Below are positions 30,274 through 41,635 of a stretch of DNA of 64,000 bases, one piece after another (the first letter of the stretch is position 1; every line of letters starts with the position of its first letter). The stretch spans positions 46,421,707-46,485,706 of the forward strand of contig NC_090751.1 of NCBI RefSeq assembly GCF_036898095.1, read 5' to 3'. This DNA is from Palaemon carinicauda. Taxonomy: Eukaryota; Arthropoda; Malacostraca; Decapoda; Palaemonidae. The notes under the pieces were generated by a model. The model saw nothing but the letters and a program-made list of their open reading frames with translations, made no database searches and had not been told where the DNA came from. The position numbers and the translations under genes were made by a program.

Positions 30274-31850
30274 GTGGAGGAAAATAAAAAAGATAGCAGG
30301 CAAATTCACCCCAACCCACCACCAGTGTTGAAGGTGAATGGTCAGTATGTGACTGGAACAACTGAGGTTAGCAATGGCCTGGCTGATCATTTCTTAAATG
30401 TATCATGCAACTGTGTAGCAGCCCCTGGTCACCAGTATAGGGACATTGAAGAAAAGAAAATTTTAAATTTTGCAACAGGAAGGGAAGAGTCATACAATTT
30501 TCCTTTTACTGAAAGACAATTTGATTCTGCACTTTCTACTTGTAAAGATACATCTCCTGGACCCAATGGAATTCCATATGCAATGATTAAACATGTGCTT
30601 GTTAATACCAAGATATTTATTTTAAGCATTTTTAACAAGATGGCATGATCATAGTTATCCAAGCATTTGGGAACTAGCTATTATTTTAGCCTATTTAAAA
30701 CCTGGTAAGGATAAGTTTTTACCAGCAAACTATCGACCAATTGCATTGACATCTTGTTATGTAAGGTCGTGGAGAATATGGTCAATGCAAGACTGATGTG
30801 GTATTTTATCACCTATCCAATGTGAATTTTAAAAAATGCACTCAACAACTGTTGTGTTGATACGACTTAGTCCTCTATTTGTGAAGCCTTTGCTTCCAAA
30901 CAGCACTAACTTTCTTTTTGGAAAAGGTATATGATACTTCTTAAGGATATGGTATAGTTAAAACCATTCATAATTTGGGGTTATGAGGAGAGCTATCATT
31001 GTTCATTCAGTCATTTATTTCACATAGGTTTTTTCAAGTGCGAGTGGGGGAAGCTGTATCAGAGAGGAAATGTCAGGGAGGAGTTCCCCAGGGTAATGTG
31101 CTAAGTGTAATCCTATTTGCACTAACTATTAATGTGATACCCTTTTTCATTCCCCAAGATATACTCTCAATGCTATTTGTAGATGATCCCTTTATCATTT
31201 TCTGGAGCTAAAATGGTAATTGTTGAGAGAAAATTGCAACTCTCAATTGATAAGTTTTTTTTTTTCTTTTTTACCTTGAAAAGGCATATGATACTTCTTA
31301 GAGATACGGTATAGTTAAAACCATTTATAATTTGGGATTATGAGGAGAGCTACCATTGTTCATTCAGTCGTTTATTTCACATAGATTTTTTCAAGTGAGA
31401 GTGGGGGAAGCTGTATCAAAGAAGAAATGTCAGGAAGGAGTTCCCCAGGGTAATGTGCTATGTGTAATCCTATTTGCACTAACTATTAATGGGATACCCT
31501 TTTTCATTCCCCAAGATATACTCTCAACGGTATTTGTAGATGATCCCTCTATCATTTTCTGGAGCTAAAATGGTAATTGTTGAGAGAAAACTGCAACTCT
31601 CAATTGATAGAATTATTCATTGGGCTGATATGAATGGGTTTAAGTTTTTGACAAGCAAAACTACTGTTGTCCATTTCTGTTGTATTCGGGGAGTACATCT
31701 AGACCTGATTTATACATCAAAAGTTCAACGGATCTCATGTGTAAGTGAAGCTAAATTTTTAGGATTGGGATTTGATTTTAGGCTTACAAGTGTTCCTCAC
31801 TTGAAGGCCTTCAAAGCCTAGTTGTCTTGAGGCTCTGAATCTTTTAAAAG
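30274..31850 (+). pseudogene. I-group LINE A, reverse transcriptase with internal tandem duplication
   Basis: 30274-30648 has VLKVNGQYVTGTTEVSNGLA and CKDTSPGPNGIPYAMIKHVL (RT domain 1-2). 30999-31211 and 31356-31568 are two copies of the block from FISHRFFQVRVGEAV through GGVPQGNVLSVILF to FVDDP (catalytic FxDD), 357 bp apart, separated by a T-run. The second copy runs on into the thumb (RIIHWADMNGFKFLTSKTT, VSEAKFLGLGFD). The same tandem structure is in copy B, so it predates the segmental duplication. Confidence 0.85.
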
Positions 31851-33345
31851 TATTGTCATATACAGCATTGGGTGCAGACTGCAAAACTCTTTTAAAATTA
31901 TATAAGGCCATTTTTTTTTTTCAGAAATTAGTTATGGATGTGAAATATACTCCTCAGCCACCTCAAGCCGATTAAAGGTATTAGATTCCATACATCATGC
32001 TGGTTTTACATTATCCACAAGAGCGTTTAGAACATCGCCTGTCCCAAGTGGACTTGTTGACGCTGGAGGATTACCTTTAGACCTTACCATAAGTCTTGCA
32101 AAGACTTCTAAATTCTTTAGCCCGTCAGACTGCAAACTTTGTAAGGCATTGTAGATATTTAGAATTGCACCCAAAATCTCCCAAACCTTATAGTTTTTGG
32201 GTAAAGCAATTAATAATCAGTCTTCATGTAGCAAAAAACAGAGTTCTTCCATTTAGGATGTCACTAACACCTCCATGGAAATTACCAGAGATTTCTTTTT
32301 GTAAATATTTTATTGGTACAAAAGAAGATCATGACTGAATTAGAAGCTAGGTCTCTTTTTATGGAACATGTCGAAGAACATAAGAAATCGACTTTTATAT
32401 ATACTTATGGCTCTGATGCTGGCGTTGGATTTGGAGTGTATAGTAGTTCTATTAATTGTAGAGTTGCACTTCGTCTAATATCTTCCATATACATACTGCC
32501 GAACTATATGGCATACTAACCGCTGTTGAGAAAATAGCCTTAAGAGGGGGCAGTTTTATTATTTTTAGTGCTCTGAGAAGTATTCTACAAGCTCTAGAAG
32601 TTTTTAATTCCAGTAACTCTTTAGTTTTAAAGATTTTAGAGTGGCTTTTAATCATTGGCATAAAAGGTATAACAGTTCGATTTTTCTGGGTTCCGGCACA
32701 CGAAGGTGTTTCTAGAAATGAAGAGACAGATTCACTGGCAAAGAATGCTTCAGCCGAGTTGCTACCAAGAAGGTATCCCATTTGCTGTAATGATTTTTTT
32801 ACCGTCGATTAAGAATTTTATTTATAAAAATTGGCAACAGCATTGGGTTAGGTTAACTGATAAGGTGAGAGAAATAACGAATATTATATCCCCTTGGAGG
32901 TATAACATGATGCCCCGAAAATGGGAGACAACTCTTTATTGTCTCCGCATTGGTCACACTCGGATGACACATGAGTCTCTGCTGGCTGGCCAACACCAAC
33001 CATATTGCGACGACTGTTTGATACCCTTGACAGTGAGGCATTTGCTGACTAAATGCCCCACCTATAACAAAAGAAAATAGATATTTGCTTGAGGCTTGAG
33101 GTGAGGATGGCAGGTTTATCCTTGCCAAAATTCGTGGACATGATGTGTCGTACAATGCTAGTGGTTTTTTTTAGATTGATATCAGAAGCAGGTCTTCTGA
33201 AAGATATTTAACTTTTATAATGACATATTTACTTCTATGGTTTTAATTGAATATTCTTTTATTCTTTTATTTATTATAAACGATATCGGCGGCAATGACC
33301 TTCGATGTCAGGATGCCAGACAACTTCAAATCAATCAATCCATTA
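31851..33345 (+). pseudogene. I-group LINE A: C-terminal region, RNase H domain, Cys/His motif and 3' tail
   Basis: Around 32390-32790 an RNase H domain is readable across frames: TFIYTYGSDAGVGFGVY (first Asp mutated), a TAELYGI block, and FWVPAHEG with ETDSLAKNAS. A C-terminal motif CDDCLIPLTVRHLLTKCPTY follows at about 33005-33065. The 3' UTR ends GACAACTTCAAATCAATCAATC at about 33340. RNase H after RT supports the I group rather than Jockey or CR1. This end has no counterpart in copy B, which is cut at 58731. Confidence 0.8.
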
Positions 33346-33390
33346 GCCCAACCTAGCAAGCACCCTTTCACCGCAATCTAGCATACGCAC

Positions 33391-33440
<50 letters not shown>

Positions 33441-33668
33441 TTTTTTTCATGTTATATTCACGCATTCCTCCTAACTTATAAAATGTTCAACTCTTTTAAC
33501 TAAATAATTATTATTCTTATTTCTTTCCAGGTGAATAAAACTTCTCCAAGCTGTCTGGCCCATCCTTCCATGTATGTTAACTTTTTTAACCATTGCTTTG
33601 GCTTACGCCACATTTTTTTTTCTTTGCATGCCACTTGTACTACGTAAATGATTATCTACTGATTTTAT

Positions 33669-33752
<84 letters not shown>

Positions 33753-33988
33753 ACGTCCATAAAGGATAGTTGGCCTAACAAACACTTATATGTGGTAAAA
33801 GGGCCACCAATCACAATCCATGTTAACACGTAGTCTTAAGCAGCCATTCTGCTACCTTTTATGTGAATCGCCTTTACTTGTATCTCGCCAGCGTCCGGAA
33901 TACTCTCCCAAATACATATTATTTCAATATCTATATTGACATTCATTGGTGCTTTTTTCATAATGCTAGTAAATGTTAAATGTACCTT

Positions 33989-34067
<79 letters not shown>

Positions 34068-34822
34068 TGGTTACGTTTTATTCTTATATGGATTGACTCA
34101 TTCTTAATGGGAAGTAAAGATGTGTGTCTGACAATGAATCTCATTGAAATCCTTTTTTTTTTTTTTCGATGGGAAGAGAAAAATTAAATTGAATTACATC
34201 TAAAACACGGTTTACCAGCATGTCGACTCGGAACGTAGTAAATGACCTCCGGTTAGTTTCTTTAAGACGTTTTCGTACCCTTATTCTTTCCTCTCACGTC
34301 CAAATACTAAGGGAACAGGGATTTATCAAGCTGACGTTAATGTGACAGCCATCTATCGCTTTTTGGGCAAGAGATGTAATAATGTAACTTCATCCATGCT
34401 ATAAATACCTAGAGAGTCTCACGCGGTTTGCAAGTAACATATGAAGGGTTCTCGTTATGTGGGTAATCTTACATGGAAAGAAGAACGAGGGAGACTGGAG
34501 GTTGCAATTTATATTATTTGAAATATGTCGTGTTTAAGTTCAACTGAAATAATAATATACGTTATTTCAAACGAAACAGTTATTTGTTAAATTTTGCCGG
34601 AACAGGATTTTAGCTTCTTTCATACTACGTGATAATTATTTATACCGTGGGGTTGATTATTCTGCTTCATATGACTTTATTACATATAATCCAATCTTAC
34701 ATTCCAAGGATTTTTTTTTTTTTTGAAGGGCAAACACGCAAACTTTCAAATGCAAAACAGTAAGTGTACACACATTCTCTTGCGCTGAATGACCCCTTGA
34801 TTACAATGCACGACATTAAGCC

Positions 34823-34911
<89 letters not shown>

Positions 34912-35055
34912 TATATTTATAATGTTTAAATTGGATTAGATTTGTGAATTCATTCCGCGTGTGTTTAGCGGTATTTATATAGTTTTTTTTTTTTTATAAA
35001 ATTAGAAAATGTTAGTTTGACTGTAATATTGGAAGTGCATAAATGAAAGAATTTA
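33346..35055. other. Gene-free stretch with poly(T), (TA)n and (CT)n arrays
   Basis: Poly(T) about 33390-33437; (TA)n 33672-33751 and 33994-34066; (CT)n 34831-34907. Between 34200 and 34830 the DNA looks unique; I see no ORF with a recognisable domain. Confidence 0.85.
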
Positions 35056-35095
35056 TTATTATTATTAAAATTATTATTATTATTATTATTATTAT

Positions 35096-35127
<32 letters not shown>

Positions 35128-35312
35128 TCTACTACAATCCTTGTTGGAAAAGGAGGATGCTACAAGCCCAAGGGCTCCAACAGGGAAAAGTAGCCCAGTG
35201 AGGAAAGGAAATAAAGAAGTAGACAAACTACTAGAGAAGTAATGATCAATTGATATAAAATATTTTAAGAACAGTAACAGCATTGAAATAGATCTTTCAT
35301 ATATAAACTATT
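35056..35312 (-). mobile_element. LINE 3' tail and UTR with ATT/TAG array
   Basis: ATT then TAG trinucleotides (35056-35128) followed by the standard tail block in minus orientation and a UTR segment matching 1420-1600 reversed. Its C-terminal codons continue at 36676-36830, showing that 35313-36675 is a later insertion. Confidence 0.7.
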
Positions 35313-36675
35313 GCCTTATTCTTTGTTTGGGTTCCCCCAGGTCCCTCAATGTGAGGCACCTCGTATATCCACCAGAGAGTTGCTAATGCATCTTCCAGTC
35401 TTGGATGGTCTGGGATGCATCTTAGGTATTTATCGAGCTTATTCTTAAACACATCTACGCGCACTCCTGATATGTTTCTTAGATGAGCTGGCAGAGCATC
35501 AAATAGTCGCTGCATTATCGATGCTGGTGCGTAGTGGATTAAGGTCCTGTGCGCCTTCCTTAGTTTTCCTGGTATAGTTTTGGGCCATTTTAATCTACCT
35601 CGGCTTGCTCTTTCTGATATTTTTAGCTCCATGATGTTTTCTGTAATTCCTTCGATTTGCTTCCATGCTTGTATTATCATGTAGCGTTCTCTTCTCCTTT
35701 CTAGACTGTATAGATTTAAAAATTGCAGTCTTTCCCAGTAGTCAAGGTCCTTAACTTCTTCTATTCTAGCAGTATAGGACCTTTGTACACTCTATTTGTG
35801 CAATATCCTTTTGGTAGTGTGGGTACCATATCACATTGCAGTACTCGAGTGCACTACGTACATAAGTTTTGTAAAGGATAATCATGTGTTCAGCTTTTCT
35901 TGTTTTAAAGTGTCTGAATATCATTCCCATTTTTGCTTTACATTTAGCCAAAAGTGTTGCTATTTGGTCGTTGCATAACATATTTCTGTTTAACATTACA
36001 CCAAGGTCTTTAATTGCTTCCTTGTTTGTGATTGTCTCATTATTAGGTCCCCTGTATGCACATACCATTCCTTCTCTGTTTCCATAGTTTATCGATTCGA
36101 ATTTACCGGAGTTAAATACCACCCTATTTATCTCCGCCCATTCATATATTTTGTTTAGATCTCCTTGTAGTGAGTTCCTATCTTCATCACAAGTTATTTC
36201 TCTACTTATCCTTGTGTCATAGGCGAAAGTTCTCACTATAGAATTTTTAACATTACAGTCTATGTCCGAGATCATGATAACAAACAGCAGTGCAGCTAAT
36301 ACCGTACCCTGTGGCACGCAGATATTACCTGATCCTCATCTGATTTCTCGTCATTTGCAACCACTATCTGTTTCCTGTTTTGCAGAAATTCTTTTACCCA
36401 TTTTCCTATCTTTACCACAATATGCTTTCTCATTTTTTCTCTAATATATTATGGTCTACCTTGTCAAAGGCTTTTGCAAAATCTAGATAGATCACATTTG
36501 TGTCTTTATCATTTATCATATTTTTGTTTGTTTTCATAGTGTGCTATCAGTTGGGTTTGTGTACTTTTTCCGGGCACAAAACCGTGTTGACCTATATTAA
36601 ACAAATTATTTTTAACCAAAAGATTAATTATTTTCTTTTTTATTACCCTTTCATACACTTTCATAATATGTGATG
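35313..36675 (-). pseudogene. CR1-like LINE RT fragment nested in another LINE
   Basis: Coding order: VYERVIKKKIINLLVKN and QHGFVPGKSTQTQLI (RT domain 1, 36694-36509); QGTVLAALLFVIMISDID and RTFAYDTRISREI (36317-35766), where the catalytic FADD is FAYD; ALEYCNVIWYPHYQKDIAQIE; and C-terminal LPAHLRNISGVRVDVFKNKL (35680-35297). Multiple stops. Downstream of the insertion, GTTCCACCGATTCAAC matches 1340-1355 reversed, marking the host LINE. Confidence 0.75.
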
Positions 36676-36830
36676 TGAAGTTCCACCGATTCAACTACGC
36701 TGATTAGGTTCATTCCAGGATTTGGTCGTAGCTTGAATAAAACTTCTAGAATACTGTTAAGTATTGAACCTTTTGATGGAGAAGGCATGACTGTTAAAAT
36801 TAACTGCATACCTTGTATTACAAGAAGAAT
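36676..36830 (-). pseudogene. C-terminal segment of the interrupted host LINE
   Basis: Reverse complement of about 1225-1355: shared words include GGAACTTC, TTCTAGAA and CCTTCTCCATC-like blocks. Together with 35056-35312 it reconstitutes the same 3' end seen at 1230-1620, minus roughly 60 bases at the junction. Confidence 0.55.
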
Positions 36831-36949
36831 AGAACTGTCTTAAAAGATCTGAATGCAAAGGTTGGTCATAGTAATGAAAATTCTTATGCAACATGTATAA
36901 AAAACTAACTGAACGATGGTGCCAGAGATTAATATCTAGATCACGAATA

Positions 36950-37008
36950 TTAAAGTTATTATTTTTATTATCATTATTGTTATTATTATCATTATTGTTA
37001 TTATTATC

Positions 37009-37039
<31 letters not shown>

Positions 37040-37680
37040 TCATCTAAGTTTTAACCCTAGTTAGAAAAACAGGATTTTATAAGCATAAGGGCTCCAACAG
37101 GGAAAATATCCCGGAGAGGAAAGGAAATTAGAAAACAGAATAGCGTGCCCGAGTGTACCTTTAATCAAGAGAACTGTAACCCTTGTTCAGTGAAAGACAC
37201 TGGTACAGAGGCTATGACACTACCCAAGACTAGAGAACAATGTTTTATTTTGGAGTGTCCTTCTCCCAGAAGAGCTGCTTGCCATTGCTAGAGTCTTTTC
37301 TACCCTTATCAAGTGGAAAGTAGTCACTGAACTATGGTACAGAGGCTATGACACTACCCAAGACTAGAGAACAATGTTTTATTTTGGAGTGTCCTTCTCC
37401 CAGAAGAGCTGCTTGCTATTGCTAGAGTCTTTTATATTCTTATCAAGTGGAAAGTAGTCACTGAACAATTTCAGTGCAGTAGTTAACCACTTGAGTGAAG
37501 AAATAATTTTCGGTTATCATAGTGCTGTCTAGTTTATAAGTAAAGAGGAGAAAGTATAAACAATTGACCAGACTAATCATTGTATGTATAGGCAAAGGAA
37601 AAAATTGCTGTAACCAGATAGGGACCCAATGTACTACCATCTGGACAGTCAAGTTCTTGTACGACAAATTAAGATGAGTT
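36950..37680 (-). mobile_element. (TAA)n-tailed dispersed repeat with internal 131-bp tandem duplication
   Basis: ATT/ATC array 36955-37043, then the tail block, then GTGCCCGAGTGTACC and the CTATGACACTACCCAAGACT segment. That segment is present twice in direct orientation (about 37200-37332 and 37333-37463). Same family as 18573-19470. Confidence 0.75.
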
Positions 37681-37884
37681 CAACCAGCTGAAGACCAGGT
37701 TGGAGAGCATTACTCGAAACAAGGTAAAATGAAAGAATTAGAAAATTTTAAAATATATTAATCACCGAAAAATTCGAAAATATAAAAAGACTTTCTTGAT
37801 TAGCCTTTGACGTTTTGTCAAAAGACATTCAAAGACTTTAGATAAGAGGGGAGTTTTGGAAAGTGGATGATAACCAGCTGGACT

Positions 37885-38245
37885 AGAGCTACCACAAACA
37901 CATTTACCTACTGAAGTAACATTACCAATGCTATTGGAAACATCCCTGCCTGGCGGTCTGGTGAACGGGAGATCGATTCCCGCTCAAACACGATAATTTC
38001 TTGTAGTGTCTGAAACTTCACCATCCTTGTGAGCTAAGGAGGGGAGGTTTGGATGAGCCTATAGGTCTACCTGATGAGCCATCAGCAGTCATTGCTTAGC
38101 CCTCCCTGGTCCGAGCTTGAGTGGAGAGGGGCTTAGGTGCTGATCATATGTATTTATGGTCATTGTCTGGGGCATTGTCACTGTGCCTAGCCTCTGCCAT
38201 TCATGAGTGGTCTTTAAGACCTTCAAGTGCTAAAAGAACCTCTTC
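37885..38245 (+). mobile_element. Candidate tRNA-derived SINE-like repeat
   Basis: CCCTGCCTGGCGGTCTGGTG followed by GATCGATTCCCGC, which resembles an RNA polymerase III B box. The rest includes CTTCACCATCCTTGTGAGC and GGTCCGAGCTTGAGTGGAG. I remember closely similar repeats in decapod sequences; no second copy is in this window, so the call rests on the box and on recall. Confidence 0.4.
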
Positions 38246-38249
38246 TTGC

Positions 38250-38660
38250 TAACTCACAGAAAATAACAGATAACATATGAACTAAGAAAACAGTAGGCTT
38301 TATAAAAAAACAAAAAAAACAAAGGTGAAATACCAATTTGGTCTACACCTCCGTAAGCATCAAGGTCCATCAAGAGTTTTAATTTCATGGGACCGAGAAG
38401 CTAAACTAGTTGCTTAGCTTCTGGAAAAAAGGAATGAGGAGGGTCGAGTTTCTCGTTACTCAAACATATCACCCAAAAGAGTTGCTTTTACCTTTGGACA
38501 ATGAGTGACATAGCCATCTGGTTAAAGTAAAGGAGAACCTGTTGAGTCTCCACCAAATATTGCAGCTTTAAGGGTAGTCCACAAATTATGTTCCTGGATG
38601 TACTAAAAAGGGTATATTTTATGATTGATTTTTTTTTTCCATTTGAAGTATAAAATCTCA
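38250..38660. other. Unclassified sequence
   Basis: AT-rich, A-runs near 38310. No ORF or repeat recognised. Confidence 0.5.
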
Positions 38661-38930
38661 GAGCAACAGCCCTTAGGTAGTAGTGTGAGGCTGCTGTTAG
38701 GTTATAACAGAGAGGCGAGATGAATGGAACTAAGCTTTATTCAAAAGATAAAAGAGTTTATATACTAGCAGTTCTGAGCAAGAATGTCACAAAAATTCAA
38801 AATAATGTAGGAAAACGTAAGCTTAAATATGTTTTGTTATTAATGCATAGGAAGAGCAAGATATAAAAAAGGAAACACCGTTAGTATACAAGTGTGTGAA
38901 ACATGTACAGTACATGACTCTCCTCCAAAA
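38660..38930 (-). mobile_element. Possible 3' LTR of the second Gypsy element
   Basis: On the minus strand, a purine-rich GGAGGAGAG (near 38925) precedes a stretch with TATATAAA (about 38757-38764) and AATAAAG (38735-38741), an arrangement expected of an LTR. No matching 5' LTR was found, so the limits are uncertain. Confidence 0.4.
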
Positions 38931-41400
38931 AAAGACATGCATGTGAAATAGGGCGCCCTGCTATTGAGAGGCGATTGTAGGCGGGCCATCTTGCAGGAGA
39001 TATGCAGGTTTTAGGCGATTAATGGAGACCCAGTCTTCTTTGCCATGAATGTTAAGAAAGCCTTCGGTGTCTGACGGATCGCTAGGAAAGAGCCCGTGTA
39101 AGGCAGAGTTAGTGTTGGCTTACCTGTGTCGTTGTGCAGGAAAATGTGCGATGCTTGTGCAAATCTGTCGGTATTTGTTACTTCGCTGGGGCTCGTAAGT
39201 CCGGCAATATGGAGTAAATTTTCCTACAACATGACGTAAATTATCGGAGGTGGTTGCAGACGGAAAAAAATCAGTAAGGACAACCATACACCATTTCAGT
39301 TGCCAAGAAAAATCCTGGGTGTCTTTAGGAGTAATCCTTAGTTCCAGGAGGAACCAGGGAAGCAGAGTAAACTAGCTGGAGTTATTGCATCAGGACATCA
39401 AAGCTGCTTTGAGGGTACGATGAAAACGTTCAACCATTCCGTTGGCTGGAAAGTTGTAGGCTGTTATCTAACATAGGGTGATGCTCAGAAGATTAGCTAA
39501 TGATGTCCACAATTGAGAGGTAAAAGTGGTACCCTTGTCAGAAGTAATATGCTCAGGGATACTAAATTTTGCTATCCACCTTGAGAGCATGGCGGATATA
39601 CATGAGGCGGACGTTCCAGTTTGCATGGGGATGGCTTCTGACCAACGAGTTGAGTGGTCAGTGACGGTAAATAGGTAACGATGTCCTTGCGATGTGTGTG
39701 GTGGACCTACTACATCGACATGAATGTAGAAAAAAACGATGCTGAGGTTGAGGGAAGGTCCCCACTTCTGAATCTGTGTCAATGTACTTTTGAAGTTTGG
39801 AATGAAGTACAGGCACGGACCCAATCCTTACTATCCTTAGTAATGCATGTTGTCTTCAGTAGCTGTGCAGTAGATTGGCACAAGGGATGTGAAAGGCTAG
39901 AAATGACATCAAATACCTATCGGCACATGGAAATAGGTATCGGTGGTTGTGGTAGAGTACTGACATCACAGAGGGTGGTGGCGTTGGAGTCGTTGAGGGT
40001 GATGTCTTCTCAACTTAGGAATGGGCAGGATGTTCTACATTCTTAGTACTCCGAACGTTTTCGTTGGGCTTCTGCCAAGGCAATGTTGTTAGATTCCGCC
40101 TTGGACAGTTTTCTACTGAAGAAGGCCAATCTGCGGGGTGAACCATTGACCACCTGCTCGAGGACTGCACCAATAGTGGCGTCACTGGCATTTGTGGAGA
40201 GAAGGAGAGGGGAATGTGGTATGGGAAAAGTGAGAGCAGCAGCGGTTGATAGGGCATTCTTTGCATTGCAGAAGGCCATTTCCTGAAGGGGACACGTCTT
40301 TGGTGTTTTGCCTTGCCTTGAGCAAGGCTGAGAGGTGGGGGCAAGAATGGCGGCGATGGCGGACAGGAAACGGTGATAACAGTTGATCATTCCCAAGAAT
40401 TCTTGCTGTGCTTTGACGGTTGAGGGCGTCTGGAAATTCTGAATGGCTGCTACGTTTTCAGGGAGGGGGTGGACACCTTCAGGAGTGATGTGTTGCCCTA
40501 AGAAAGAAACTTCATTTCCTCCAAAGGCACTTGTACCGGACTATAAGGCCGTTCTGTTGTAGGTGGTCCATAATGGTGTAGGTGACAGAGGTGTTCCTTG
40601 GGAACTTGATAATACCCATTTGGGCAAGTAGAAGGTAATGTTGGCGATGTTTGGGAAGAGGTAGTGATCCGGTTCTGTCTGCATGTTCAGATACCTGTAA
40701 TTCCCACAAGGGCACAGAGAGCCATCTTTCTTCAGGACAATGTGTAAGGAAAACAACCATGATCTTGAGGCCTTTTGGCAAAGGCCCATTTCTTCCAATT
40801 TGACGCACATTTGTTTAGCGGCTGCCAAACGATCCGGTGCCAGACGCCTGAATCTGGCGGACACTGGGTGCCCTGTCGTCTTGATATGGTGATAAATACC
40901 ATGTTTGGCGAGAACCGTGGGCTTTTTTTGAAGTTCTGGATGGAAGACATCCAGGTAAGACGTGAAGAGGTGGGCATAGCCATCCTTGGGTGTGCCTATC
41001 TGGAGAGCGAGGTGTCGGGTTGAAGAGGTGTTGACGAGTAGAAGTCTGCGTTGACTAAATGTCGGTGAGCGCATCAACCAGGAGGTAGAAATCTGAGGGG
41101 AAGTCCATACTGAGAATTGGCAATGTGACATCAGCAACGAGAAACTTCCAATTATATTTGGCACTCCCTAACAATAAGGTGAGGGTCTTGTACCCGTGGG
41201 TGGGAATTGCGATCCGTTGGCAGCTACCAGGTGGACGTCAGCAGGCTTAGACTAACTGTGTCGTGTCCTGAAGAGTGGCCTTGGTAGAAGAGAATGGCAA
41301 GCACCATTGTCTACCAAAAATTGCACACCCCTACCTACATCATGTTAAAAGAAAAGATTAGTGATAGGTAGCGTTGGCCTACTTACAAGTTTTTTGGCTA
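38931..41400 (-). pseudogene. pol: Second Gypsy (CsRn1-like) pol, heavily degenerate
   Basis: Collinear with the Gypsy at 25514-27562. In coding order: protease box FLVDNGACHSLLP near 41280-41320 (DNG in place of D[T/S]G); RT N-terminus with GIYHHIKTTGHPVSARFRRL and VLKKDGSLCPCGNYRYLN (41164-40541); RT thumb and partial RNase H (INCYHRFLSAIAAILAP; LLLSTNASDATIGAVLEQ, 40396-40043); integrase core IHVDVVGPPHTSQGHRYLF and FSIPEHITSDKGTTFTS (39824-39468); C-terminal remnants to 38950. Central RT with the YxDD box and about 285 bp spanning the end of RNase H are deleted. It retains protease and RT parts that the first element has lost. Confidence 0.8.
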
Positions 41401-41635
41401 CTGACAACTGTTCGCACATCTCATTGCAGCAGCCGCGACTCTAGAGTGGTAGTAGCATAACTGCTGATGATGGGTGCTGGTAAGTGGCTGGAGAGGTCAT
41501 TGAATGGGGCGCAAGCAAGGGTTGGCATAAGTGGGTAATGGACAGCTTTGTTGCCGCTCCCACACATCACAGGGTGGTCATCTGTGTCCTACCGCATTCC
41601 GTCTTGATGCATTCATGTCAGCTTTGGTCGATGTT

